Shown in pieces: positions 1-4,874 of a stretch of 7,909 nt of DNA. The stretch is taken from the NCBI GenBank assembly GCA_963633225.1, contig CAVGXR010000004.1, positions 1 to 7,909 on the forward strand, given 5' to 3'. The translations under genes were made by a program, and so were the position numbers. Position 1 is the stretch's first letter; each line of letters begins with the position of its first letter. The stretch comes from F23-B02 sp963633225 (GTDB lineage Bacteria > Bacillota > Clostridia > Oscillospirales > Oscillospiraceae). The notes below the pieces were generated by a model. The model did no database searches, had not been told where the DNA came from, and saw only the letters and a program-made list of their open reading frames with translations.

Positions 1-242
1 GCCTTGAGCCGGGGCAGAGCGTGGATATAACCATCCCCGTGCGCATCATGTATGTTGGTGATTTCCGCTTCACCGCCACCGTTGCCGACTGCGAGTCGAA
101 TCAGCTTTACACCTGTCCGGCGATAAACGTCAGCATGCTCGCCGTCAGCACGATGAACAAGCCCCTCGTCATAGGCGCGGCAGCCGGAGTTCCCATTCTG
201 CTGGCCGTCGTCGCGTTCATCCTGACACGCACGCAGAAGTGA
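1..242 (+). CDS. C-terminal fragment of a membrane-anchored surface protein
   Basis: Only the last 79 codons are visible (reading frame from base 3, stop TGA at 240-242), and the 5' part lies outside the window. The fragment begins LEPGQSVDITIPV, the kind of beta-strand edge (x-PGxSxxxxIPV) seen in Ig-like or CARDB-like extracellular domains. It has two cysteines at residues 30 and 38 of the visible part. A hydrophobic segment at about residues 54-74 (PLVIGAAAGVPILLAVVAFIL) is followed by the short basic tail TRTQK. This is the usual layout of a single C-terminal membrane anchor with the bulk of the protein outside. There is no LPXTG motif, so sortase anchoring is not supported. The GTG at 21 and ATG at 48 are internal codons, not starts. 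The function of the full protein cannot be told from this piece. The frame and the anchor are clear; the Ig-like assignment is inference. Confidence 0.7.
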   Translation, partial: LEPGQSVDITIPVRIMYVGDFRFTATVADCESNQLYTCPAINVSMLAVSTMNKPLVIGAAAGVPILLAVVAFILTRTQK

Positions 243-293
243 GTCGCGCACAAACGGGGTCCGTCAACACTTTTGGAAATTTCAAAAAAGGTA

Positions 294-322
294 TTGACAA
301 AAGTTTTGCGATTGTGTATTTT
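294..322 (+). promoter_or_regulatory. Sigma-A-type promoter of the glycosyltransferase gene
   Basis: TTGACA at 294-299 and TATTTT at 317-322 are separated by exactly 17 bp. The stretch just upstream (271-290) is A/T-rich and could act as an UP-like element. Transcription would start near 328-330, giving a leader of about 75 nt before the ATG at 406. The promoter lies in the gap after the upstream gene, so the glycosyltransferase is probably transcribed on its own. Confidence 0.75.
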
Positions 323-324
323 AA

Positions 325-340
325 GTGTGTTAGGACACAC
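325..340. promoter_or_regulatory. Dyad over the transcription start: possible operator
   Basis: GTGTGT (325-330), a TAGG spacer and ACACAC (335-340) form a perfect 6-bp inverted repeat. It begins 2 bp downstream of the -10 element and so covers the predicted start site. That position would suit a repressor, or the dyad could form a small 5' hairpin in the mRNA. I do not recognise the motif as a known operator. The arms are simple GT/AC runs, so chance is possible. Confidence 0.3.
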
Positions 341-405
341 CACACAGTTAAGAAAATTAACATGTCGGTACATAACGGAGCTATCAAAGGACATGAGGTG
401 ATCGC

Positions 406-1656
406 ATGAGCACTGTCGAAAAGATCAATTTCATCATAATGTGCATATTCTTCCTGTGCTATTCGTATCAGTTTATCTATATCCCCATCGGACTTATAAT
501 GCACAGGCGCGGCTCATATCTTGAAAGCCGCGGCAAGCGCGTTGCCGTGCTCATTGCGGCACGCAACGAGCAGGCAGTCATCGGTCAGCTCATCGACAGC
601 ATCCGTGCTCAGAATTATCCTCAGCAGCTTATAGACATCGTGGTCGGCGCGGATAACTGCACCGACGGAACCGCCGAGATTGCACGCAGACGCGGTGCAA
701 GGGTGTTCGAGCGAAGCGATACCGAGCACGTCGGCAAGGGCTATGTGCTGAACTTCCTGCTGTATAAGCTCAACGAGCTCGGTCTGAGCTACGATGCGTA
801 TATCGTCATCGACGCGGACAACATCCTCGACCCCAATTACATTGCCGCGATGTGCGGCTGCATGGAGCAGGGGCATGATATCATCACCTGCTACCGCAAC
901 TCGAAAAACTACGGCGACAACTGGATATCCGCGGGTATCGGACTTTGGTTCCTGCGCGAGTCGCGCTATCTCAACGGCGCACGCGCCGCGGTCGGCAGCA
1001 GCTGCGCTGTCTCGGGTACGGGATTCCTGTTCACCCGTGAGATCCTCGAGCGCTGCGGCGGCTGGCACTTCTTCCTGCTGACCGAGGATATCGAGTTTAC
1101 CATCGATAACGTTACCGGCGGCGTGAAGATCGGCTACTGCCCCGATGCAGTCGTCTACGATGAGCAGCCCGTGACCTTCTCGCAGTCGTGGCGGCAGCGT
1201 ATGCGCTGGTCACGCGGCTATATGCAGGTGTTTGCACGCTACGGCGGCAGCCTTGTGCGCGGTATGCTGCACGGCAGCTTCTCGTGCTACGACATGGCCA
1301 TGTCCATCATGCCGGCAGCCGTACTCACGGGGCTGAGCATCGTCGTGAACGTAGGCGCTGCGATCATGAATCTCCTCGGCGGCGGCGACTGGGCGACTCT
1401 CGGCATGTCCGTCGGGCAGACGCTCATAAGCCTGTACATGACTTTGTTCGTCATCGGCGCGATAACCACGCTCAGCGAGTGGAAAAATATCCGCTGCACA
1501 CCGGCAAAGAAGCTGCTTTATGCACTCACCTTCCCCCTGTTCATGCTGACCTTCGTGCCTATCTGCATAGCGGCAATGTTCAAGGATCCCGGCTGGAAGC
1601 CCATTGTCCACACCCGCACTCTCGATTCCGCACCCACGCACAAGCTCAGCGCATAG
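406..1656 (+). CDS. Membrane family-2 glycosyltransferase (processive-type GT2, 416 aa)
   Basis: This looks like a GT-A-fold inverting glycosyltransferase of the BcsA/hyaluronan synthase/PgaC type, using a nucleotide sugar at the cytoplasmic face of the membrane. Visible parts: an N-terminal membrane helix (about residues 8-31); the nucleotide-sugar entry VAVLIAARNE (47-56) with GADNCTDGTAEIA (81-93); the metal-binding DAD at 136-138; the acceptor region with SGTGFLF (203-209); the catalytic-base motif TED (226-228); and QRMRW (264-268), the QxxRW signature of processive enzymes. Three further membrane segments follow, at about 296-323, 335-357 and 369-391. Length fits the family. The ATG at 406 is preceded by GAGGTG at 395-400. 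The gene stands alone behind its own promoter, with no other polysaccharide genes nearby, so the sugar and product cannot be named. A poly-GlcNAc or hyaluronan-like chain, or addition to a lipid, are all possible. Family confidence is high; substrate is unknown. Confidence 0.9.
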   Translation: MSTVEKINFIIMCIFFLCYSYQFIYIPIGLIMHRRGSYLESRGKRVAVLIAARNEQAVIGQLIDSIRAQNYPQQLIDIVVGADNCTDGTAEIARRRGARVFERSDTEHVGKGYVLNFLLYKLNELGLSYDAYIVIDADNILDPNYIAAMCGCMEQGHDIITCYRNSKNYGDNWISAGIGLWFLRESRYLNGARAAVGSSCAVSGTGFLFTREILERCGGWHFFLLTEDIEFTIDNVTGGVKIGYCPDAVVYDEQPVTFSQSWRQRMRWSRGYMQVFARYGGSLVRGMLHGSFSCYDMAMSIMPAAVLTGLSIVVNVGAAIMNLLGGGDWATLGMSVGQTLISLYMTLFVIGAITTLSEWKNIRCTPAKKLLYALTFPLFMLTFVPICIAAMFKDPGWKPIVHTRTLDSAPTHKLSA

Positions 1657-1661
1657 TTTTA

Positions 1662-1700
1662 GAGGCGCATTTAGGCTGTACTTATACGGAGATTGCGGGT
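1662..1700 (+). repeat. Terminal repeat copy A, just after the glycosyltransferase stop
   Basis: The core reads GAGGCGCATTTAGGCTG, then TTATACGGAGATTGCGG. It begins 5 nt after the TAG at 1654-1656, in the sense orientation of the gene. It is the left end of the left repeat element and matches the copies at 3569, 5733, the reverse complement of 2223-2185 and, more weakly, the reverse complement of 6195-6146. Confidence 0.7.
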
Positions 1701-1899
1701 GCCCGACCGGTGGATGCAGACAAAATAAAAACACTCGCGCCTCCCGTGAGTACGGTGCAATGTTTTTGCAGCATCTCAAAAGTTGCGCCGCAACCCGTAG
1801 GGAACAGGCTTGGCCACTCGCCGTGGCGGGCAATTCGCATGAAGATCAAGCAAGAGGTTGATGCTTGTGCCCGACCGAAACTACCGCCAATCCTCGTAG

Positions 1900-1919
1900 G
1901 GAACAGGCTTGCCTGTTCC
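1900..1919. repeat. GGAACAGGC palindrome
   Basis: GGAACAGGC (1900-1908), a TT centre and GCCTGTTCC (1911-1919) are perfectly complementary, preceded by GTAG to give the GTAGGGAACAGGC form. The same unit recurs at 2069-2088 (one G for A), 5939-5958 and as half sites near 1799 and 6049. It resembles the short REP-like palindromes common between genes in Ruminococcaceae, from general knowledge only. Confidence 0.75.
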
Positions 1920-1953
1920 GCATAGTCAGAACAAATTTCTATATCAAATGTTG

Positions 1954-1993
1954 AAAAGACAGCTCGGATGTATGTCCAAGCTGTCTTTTGTTG
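1954..1993 (-). terminator. Terminator-like hairpin of the left repeat element
   Basis: AAAAGACAGCT (1954-1964) pairs with AGCTGTCTTTT (1979-1989). GGA/TCC extend the stem inside, leaving a 6-nt loop. On the + strand the joint between the two stem parts is a C/A mismatch; on the - strand it is a G-U pair, so the RNA form of the element is better made from the - strand. A-runs and T-runs on either side would allow termination in both directions, and it is the only terminator candidate for the glycosyltransferase mRNA. All 36 bp are identical to the reverse complement of the copy at 5869-5904. Confidence 0.6.
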
Positions 1994-2068
1994 TTTCGTG
2001 TTTGGTTTTAGTCTGGTGCAGACGGGCAAGGGTGCGCCTATTTCGGTGCGGTGGAAGCTTCAACAAGC

Positions 2069-2088
2069 GGAACGGGCAAGCCTGTTCC
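2069..2088. repeat. Variant GGAACgGGC palindrome in extra segment
   Basis: GGAACGGGC (2069-2077), AA, then GCCTGTTCC (2080-2088), followed by CTACGAG. One base differs from the perfect form and still pairs as G-U in RNA. It lies in the roughly 90 bp (2016-2113) that the left repeat element has and the right one lacks, so it may mark a nested palindrome insertion. Confidence 0.6.
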
Positions 2089-2156
2089 CTACGAGTAACA
2101 AGGTGTGCGCTTCGCGCACAATTTGAATTTCATTCGCTCGGAGAGCGAATACCATT

Positions 2157-2184
2157 AGCTAACGACTAACAGCTAACAGCTAAC
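2157..2184 (-). repeat. Four tandem heptanucleotide repeats
   Basis: Four 7-bp units, read on the - strand as GTTAGCT, GTTAGCT, GTTAGTC and GTTAGCT. The equivalent place in the right element (5773-5793) holds three GTTAGCC units, so unit number and sequence differ between the copies. Such short tandem arrays commonly change length by slippage. Confidence 0.8.
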
Positions 2185-2244
2185 TGCTTCACTCTCCGTA
2201 TAGGCAGGGTGCTAAAGCGCCTCCGAAAAAGTGCTTCCGAAAAG

Positions 2245-2273
2245 TTGACAATGGCGGCGGCGGGGGATATATT
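2245..2273 (+). promoter_or_regulatory. Promoter of the CLC transporter gene
   Basis: TTGACA (2245-2250), a 17-bp spacer and TATATT (2268-2273) make a near-consensus sigma-A promoter. Transcription would start near 2279-2281, too late to include the in-frame ATG at 2277 in a usable leader. This decides the gene start in favour of the GTG at 2310. Two direct copies of TCCGAAAA (2222-2229 and 2236-2243), 14 bp apart, sit immediately upstream of the -35 and could be an activator site or chance A-rich sequence. No fluoride-riboswitch-like structure is visible in the 30-nt leader. Confidence 0.8.
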
Positions 2274-2309
2274 AATATGTTGTCTGTAAATTTCGCGGGA
2301 GGTGAGGAC

Positions 2310-3563
2310 GTGGACAAGCTCAGAAGCGGTGCGATCAGCGCCGGTAAATATTTTCGGACATTTTACCGCTGGGTACTGCTGTCGGTAGTGACGGGACTCG
2401 TGTGCGGACTGGTCGGCACTGCGTTCCACCTGACGGTTGACTTTGCCACGCGCTTCCGCAGCCTGCATCCCTGGCTCATATTCCTGCTGCCCGTGGGCGG
2501 CCTCGCCGTTGCCTTCATTTACCGCGTCAGCAAGATGGAGGGTGAGGGCACGAACAACATCATCGACTCCATCCACGACGGTGAGAAGGTTCCGATCATG
2601 CTCGTGCCGGTCATCTTCGCCGCGACCGCTATAACCCATCTTGTCGGCGGCTCTGCCGGACGCGAGGGTGCGGCGCTTCAGATAGGCGGCGGCATCGGCT
2701 ACCGCGTCGGGCGGCTTTTGAAGCTTGACGAGAAGGACATGCGCCTTGTCACGCTGTGCGGCATGAGCGCGGTTTTCGCGGCGCTGTTCGGAACGCCGCT
2801 GACCGCAACGATATTCGCGCTTGAGGTCATCTCGGTCGGCATACTGTACTACTCGGGGCTCATCCCCTGCCTCGTTGCCTCGGTCACGGCCTACGCCGTG
2901 TCTCTGCTGTTCGGCATCGCGCCGATGCGCTATTCTGTCGCGCTCGAACCGCTGGAGCTCGGTCTTGCGCTGCGCGTGTGCGTGCTGGCGGTGGTCTGTG
3001 CGCTCGTGAGCATAGCGTTCTGCGTTGCCATGCGCAGAACCGAGCGATTCGCGGCAAAAAAGATCAAAAACATATATCTTCGCGCATTCACCGGCGGCGT
3101 TATCGTCATTATCCTCACACTCATCGCCGGCGACGAGAGCTATAACGGCATCGGCACGGATATCATCGCCTCCGCCCTCGGCGAGGGCGAGGCTCCGGCC
3201 TGGGGCTTTGTGTGGAAGATCATTTTCACCGCTGTGACCATCGGATTCGGCTTCAAGGGCGGCGAGATCGTGCCGACAATGTTCATCGGCGCAGTTCTCG
3301 GCTGCACCGTCGGGCCGCTGCTGGGGATACCGGCGCAGTTTGCCGCCGCCATCGCCCTCGTCGCGCTGTTCTGCGGCGCGGTCAACTGCCCGATAGCGTC
3401 GATCATTCTCTCGGTCGAGCTGTTCGGCTCGGGCGAGCTGCTGTATTTCGCGCTCGCCTGCGGCATCTCCTACATGCTCTCGGGCTACTTCGGCCTGTAC
3501 AGCAGCCAGAAGATCATGTATTCCAAAACCCGCGCCGAGTTCATAAACCGCTACGCCAAGTAG
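2310..3563 (+). CDS. CLC-family anion transporter, probably CLC-F (fluoride/proton antiporter) type
   Basis: This is a 417-aa CLC membrane protein with about ten or more hydrophobic segments, expected to work as a dimer exchanging an anion for protons. Family landmarks, numbered from the GTG start: GGSAGREGAALQIGGG at 113-128, where E119 is the gating glutamate position; GFKGGEIVPTMFIGA at 314-328, holding GGExxP in place of the GxFxP of chloride carriers; and the tyrosine region GLYSSQKIMY at 395-404. The GSGIP selectivity motif of chloride-type CLCs is replaced by GEGTNN at 78-83. Loss of GSGIP and a GGExxP motif are features I associate with the CLC-F branch, which exports fluoride; a chloride role cannot be excluded. 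The GTG at 2310 has GGAGGTGA (2298-2305) 7 nt upstream, whereas the in-frame ATG at 2277 lies at the predicted transcription start. It is monocistronic, ending at the terminator near 3725. There is no cytoplasmic CBS or TrkA domain. Confidence 0.88.
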   Translation: MDKLRSGAISAGKYFRTFYRWVLLSVVTGLVCGLVGTAFHLTVDFATRFRSLHPWLIFLLPVGGLAVAFIYRVSKMEGEGTNNIIDSIHDGEKVPIMLVPVIFAATAITHLVGGSAGREGAALQIGGGIGYRVGRLLKLDEKDMRLVTLCGMSAVFAALFGTPLTATIFALEVISVGILYYSGLIPCLVASVTAYAVSLLFGIAPMRYSVALEPLELGLALRVCVLAVVCALVSIAFCVAMRRTERFAAKKIKNIYLRAFTGGVIVIILTLIAGDESYNGIGTDIIASALGEGEAPAWGFVWKIIFTAVTIGFGFKGGEIVPTMFIGAVLGCTVGPLLGIPAQFAAAIALVALFCGAVNCPIASIILSVELFGSGELLYFALACGISYMLSGYFGLYSSQKIMYSKTRAEFINRYAK

Positions 3564-3568
3564 ATTCA

Positions 3569-3618
3569 GAGGCGCATTAGGTCTGCACCTATACATTGAT
3601 TGCGGTGGCACGGTATCG
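3569..3618 (+). repeat. Terminal repeat copy B, just after the CLC stop
   Basis: The sequence starts GAGGCGCATTAGGTCTGC, then CCTATAC and GATTGCGG, beginning 5 nt after the TAG at 3561-3563. Inside, AGGT-CTGC-ACCT can form a tiny hairpin. The tail CACGGTATCGA (3608-3618) also occurs in copy E (reverse complement of 6156-6146), so A, B and E share more than the ends. No inverted partner copy is found before the next gene, so this is a solo copy or the remains of an element. Confidence 0.65.
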
Positions 3619-3624
3619 AGGCTC

Positions 3625-3639
3625 CTGCGGAATCCGCAG
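3625..3639. repeat. Short palindrome downstream of CLC
   Basis: CTGCGGA and TCCGCAG (3625-3631 and 3633-3639) form an almost uninterrupted inverted repeat. It is the first of four palindromes stacked between the CLC stop and the end of the DMT gene. Confidence 0.5.
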
Positions 3640-3643
3640 CGAG

Positions 3644-3675
3644 ATTTTTCGTGAAGCGCAAGCTTCACAAAAAAT
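3644..3675. repeat. Palindrome with GCAA tetraloop
   Basis: GTGAAGC (3651-3657), loop GCAA (3658-3661) and GCTTCAC (3662-3668) form a perfect stem. It is prolonged outside by ATTTTT against AAAAAAT, with a single bulged C at 3650. On the + strand the loop is of the GNRA type, which favours a stable RNA hairpin. No U-run follows the stem in this direction. Confidence 0.6.
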
Positions 3676-3677
3676 GT

Positions 3678-3716
3678 GGCGTTTTTTCAGCGTGAAAAAA
3701 CGCCGCAGGCTTTTTT
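3678..3716. terminator. 12-bp palindrome, possible two-way terminator
   Basis: GGCGTTTTTTCA (3678-3689), GCG, then TGAAAAAACGCC (3693-3704) is a perfect 12-bp inverted repeat. On the + strand it is followed six bases later by six Ts (3711-3716). On the - strand it is followed by ACA and six Ts. It could therefore help end both the CLC mRNA and the oncoming DMT mRNA, which has no other terminator candidate. The T-runs are not directly against the stem, so efficiency is uncertain. Confidence 0.45.
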
Positions 3717-3724
3717 GATACGCT

Positions 3725-3760
3725 GAGAGCACAGATTTGAAAATCTGTGCTCTCTTTTTT
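3725..3760 (+). terminator. Strong intrinsic terminator of the CLC gene
   Basis: GAGAGCACAGATTT (3725-3738) pairs perfectly with AAATCTGTGCTCTC (3741-3754) and is directly followed by TTTTTT (3755-3760). This is a classic intrinsic terminator for + strand transcription. On the - strand no T-run follows the stem. Confidence 0.9.
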
Positions 3761-3819
3761 GCGTCTTACATTAAATTTTGCTTCCAACCATGCGGAGCTG
3801 GCGCAGGCGTAAGCTTCGC

Positions 3820-4704
3820 TCAGGTTTTCGTTCCGGCCATGCGCCGCGGATGCACGCCTGCAAAAAGATGCGGGACAAACAGGCTCAGCAGGATCAGCAT
3901 CGCGCCGCAGACACCCTGCACGGTGACGGGCTCGTTGAGGAACACAACGCCGAGGACCGAGGCAAACGCAGGGTTGAGTGCGCACATAAGCCCCGAGGTC
4001 TGACTGGTCAGGTGCGACTGCGCGACCGGCTGGAGTGTGAAGCCGAAGCCCGTGCACACGAGCGCCAGCACCAGCACACAGCCCCACTCCGTGCCGCCGG
4101 ACGGGATGCGCGGCTGCTCGAAGATAAGCGACAGCACGAGCGAGAAAAATCCTATCGCGCCGACCTCAACGATGCCGACCAGCAGCGCGTCGCACTTATG
4201 CGAAAAGCGGTCGGTCGTGATGATGCCGACAGCGTACAGCGCCGCAGCGCCCAGACAGCAGGCCTCGCCCGGCGTAAAGCCGAAGCTGCCGCCGCGAAGA
4301 GTCAGCAGTCCCACGCCGCACAGCGCAAGCACCGCGCTTGCAATGCTCGCGGCCTTCGGCAGCCTGCGTATCAGCACCGCTTCCATAAGCGGCACAAACA
4401 CTATCGCCGTGTTCTCAAGAAACGATACCGTCGATGTGTCGGTCGTCTTTAGCGCCGTCAGCTCCAGCGTCATTACGCCGGTGAACACCGCGCCGATGAC
4501 CGCGCCGCCGATCAGATCATGGCGGCTCATGTGCAGCAGACGCTTCCGAAATACTATCAGCAGCACCGCAAAGCCCAGCAAAAAGCGTGCGGCAAGCAGA
4601 TTGAACGTGCCGAGCGTCGCAAGCCCTGTTTTTGTAAAAAGATAGGCGCTGCTGCGCGTCAGAATTACCGCCGCCAGCAGCAGCTGTGCCTGTTTCTGGT
4701 TCAT
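3820..4704 (-). CDS. EamA/DMT-superfamily transporter (RhaT-like), 294 aa
   Basis: This is a polytopic inner-membrane protein of the drug/metabolite transporter superfamily, which typically exports amino acids, other metabolites or toxic compounds. It shows the family's two tandem five-helix EamA halves (about residues 7-137 and 147-282). Membrane segments lie near 7-25, 33-52, 64-84, 92-111, 119-137, 147-164, 173-193, 206-223, 237-256 and 262-282. Characteristic stretches are FLENTAIVFVPLMEAVLIRR in half 1 (95-114) and LNPAFASVLGVVFLNEP in half 2 (243-259), followed by a basic tail HPRRMAGTKT. The start is the ATG at 4704: GGGAG (4717-4713) lies at the right distance. A GTG at 4713 is also in frame, but it overlaps that binding site. 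It is transcribed away from a LysR-type regulator, whose target it probably is. The substrate cannot be read from the sequence. Confidence 0.88.
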   Translation of the reverse strand: MNQKQAQLLLAAVILTRSSAYLFTKTGLATLGTFNLLAARFLLGFAVLLIVFRKRLLHMSRHDLIGGAVIGAVFTGVMTLELTALKTTDTSTVSFLENTAIVFVPLMEAVLIRRLPKAASIASAVLALCGVGLLTLRGGSFGFTPGEACCLGAAALYAVGIITTDRFSHKCDALLVGIVEVGAIGFFSLVLSLIFEQPRIPSGGTEWGCVLVLALVCTGFGFTLQPVAQSHLTSQTSGLMCALNPAFASVLGVVFLNEPVTVQGVCGAMLILLSLFVPHLFAGVHPRRMAGTKT

Positions 4705-4745
4705 ACTTATCACTCCCTGTTTTTGAGTAAGCGTTTAAAAGGGGT

Positions 4746-4778
4746 GCTGACAGACGACAGAGTTCGATTCCTGTCAGC
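4746..4778 (-). promoter_or_regulatory. Hairpin in the DMT mRNA leader
   Basis: GCTGACAG (4746-4753) and CTGTCAGC (4771-4778) form a perfect 8-bp inverted repeat with a 17-nt loop. It lies wholly inside the predicted roughly 80-nt leader of the DMT transcript, about 30 nt before its ribosome binding site. No T-run follows, so it is not a terminator; it may affect mRNA stability or bind a protein. Confidence 0.4.
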
Positions 4779-4782
4779 TTAC

Positions 4783-4811
4783 TTGACATCAGTATAATAC
4801 GGGTTTATACT
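4783..4811 (+). promoter_or_regulatory. Promoter of the LysR-type regulator gene
   Basis: TTGACA (4783-4788), a 17-bp spacer and TATACT (4806-4811). The transcription start would be near 4818, giving a leader of about 57 nt. It is superimposed on the divergent DMT promoter. Confidence 0.7.
4791..4811. promoter_or_regulatory. LysR-type operator candidate (T-N11-A dyad)
   Basis: AGTATAA (4791-4797), seven bases and TTATACT (4805-4811) form a perfect dyad centred on 4801. It contains T4795-N11-A4807 in symmetric positions, which is the LysR-family box. Its arms coincide with the two opposing -10 elements, so the symmetry may reflect the promoters as much as a protein site. Two direct copies of TTGAGTAA(A)GCG (4723-4733 and 4811-4822) and an inverted TTACTTGA (4779-4786) lie around it and are further candidate half sites. 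Confidence 0.5.
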
Positions 4812-4819
4812 TGAGTAAA
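4791..4819 (-). promoter_or_regulatory. Divergent promoter of the DMT gene
   Basis: On the - strand TTTACT (4819-4814), a 17-bp spacer and TATACT (4796-4791). The -35 is weaker than that of the regulator's promoter, as expected for a gene needing an activator. The transcription start would be near 4784. Confidence 0.6.
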
Positions 4820-4874
4820 GCGAGGCATAGTCAATTTTTATATGATTAACGCTCATGTACGAGGGGTGACGGAT

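Larger units (their letters stand above)
1662..2223. mobile_element. Left MITE-like repeat element (562 bp, no transposase)
   Basis: This gene-free block is bounded by the same terminal repeat in opposite orientations: GAGGCGCATTTAGG at 1662 reading inward, and the reverse complement of GAGGCGCTTTAGC ending at 2223. From right to left it holds the inner terminal repeat (2185-2223), four heptanucleotide repeats (2157-2184), the hairpin ATTCGCTC/GAGCGAAT (2132-2150), the hairpin TGTGCGC/GCGCACA (2104-2120), a GGAACgGGC palindrome (2069-2088), a terminator-like hairpin (1954-1989), a GGAACAGGC palindrome (1900-1919) and a half copy of it near 1799. Bases 1742-2223 align, reverse-complemented, with 5732-6116, with several identical runs of 24-37 bp. 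Relative to that copy there are about 90 extra bases at 2016-2113. Open frames crossing it have no ribosome binding site and merely track the repeats. No clear target-site duplication is seen, so mobility is an inference. Confidence 0.55.

Noticed and set aside
272..289. Terminator for the upstream surface-protein gene
   Set aside because: The TTTTG-GAAATTTC-AAAAA stretch is a weak A/T-only dyad without a GC stem; it fits better as A/T-rich sequence upstream of the -35.
1682..2029. Open frames across the left repeat block on both strands
   Set aside because: They follow palindromes and repeat boundaries, have no ribosome binding site, and are not kept as frames in the second copy of the element.
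1900..2184. CRISPR array
   Set aside because: The repeats are palindromes and 7-bp tandem units without regular spacers, and there are no cas genes.
2250..2310. Fluoride riboswitch in front of the CLC gene
   Set aside because: The predicted leader is only about 30 nt and shows no fitting stems or conserved core.
2166..3668. A 500-codon open frame on the - strand opposite the CLC gene
   Set aside because: Its translation is rich in Arg, Asp, Glu and His with no domain or membrane pattern, as expected from the complement of a GC-rich membrane-protein gene; there is no ribosome binding site.
3778..4645. Long + strand open frames opposite the DMT transporter
   Set aside because: They are shadows of the DMT coding frame; the - strand product has ten hydrophobic segments and a good ribosome binding site.
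4746..4778. tRNA-like T-arm (GTTCGATTCC next to an 8-bp stem)
   Set aside because: The five bases on each side of the TTCGATT loop do not pair, and there is no D-arm, anticodon arm or acceptor stem in place.
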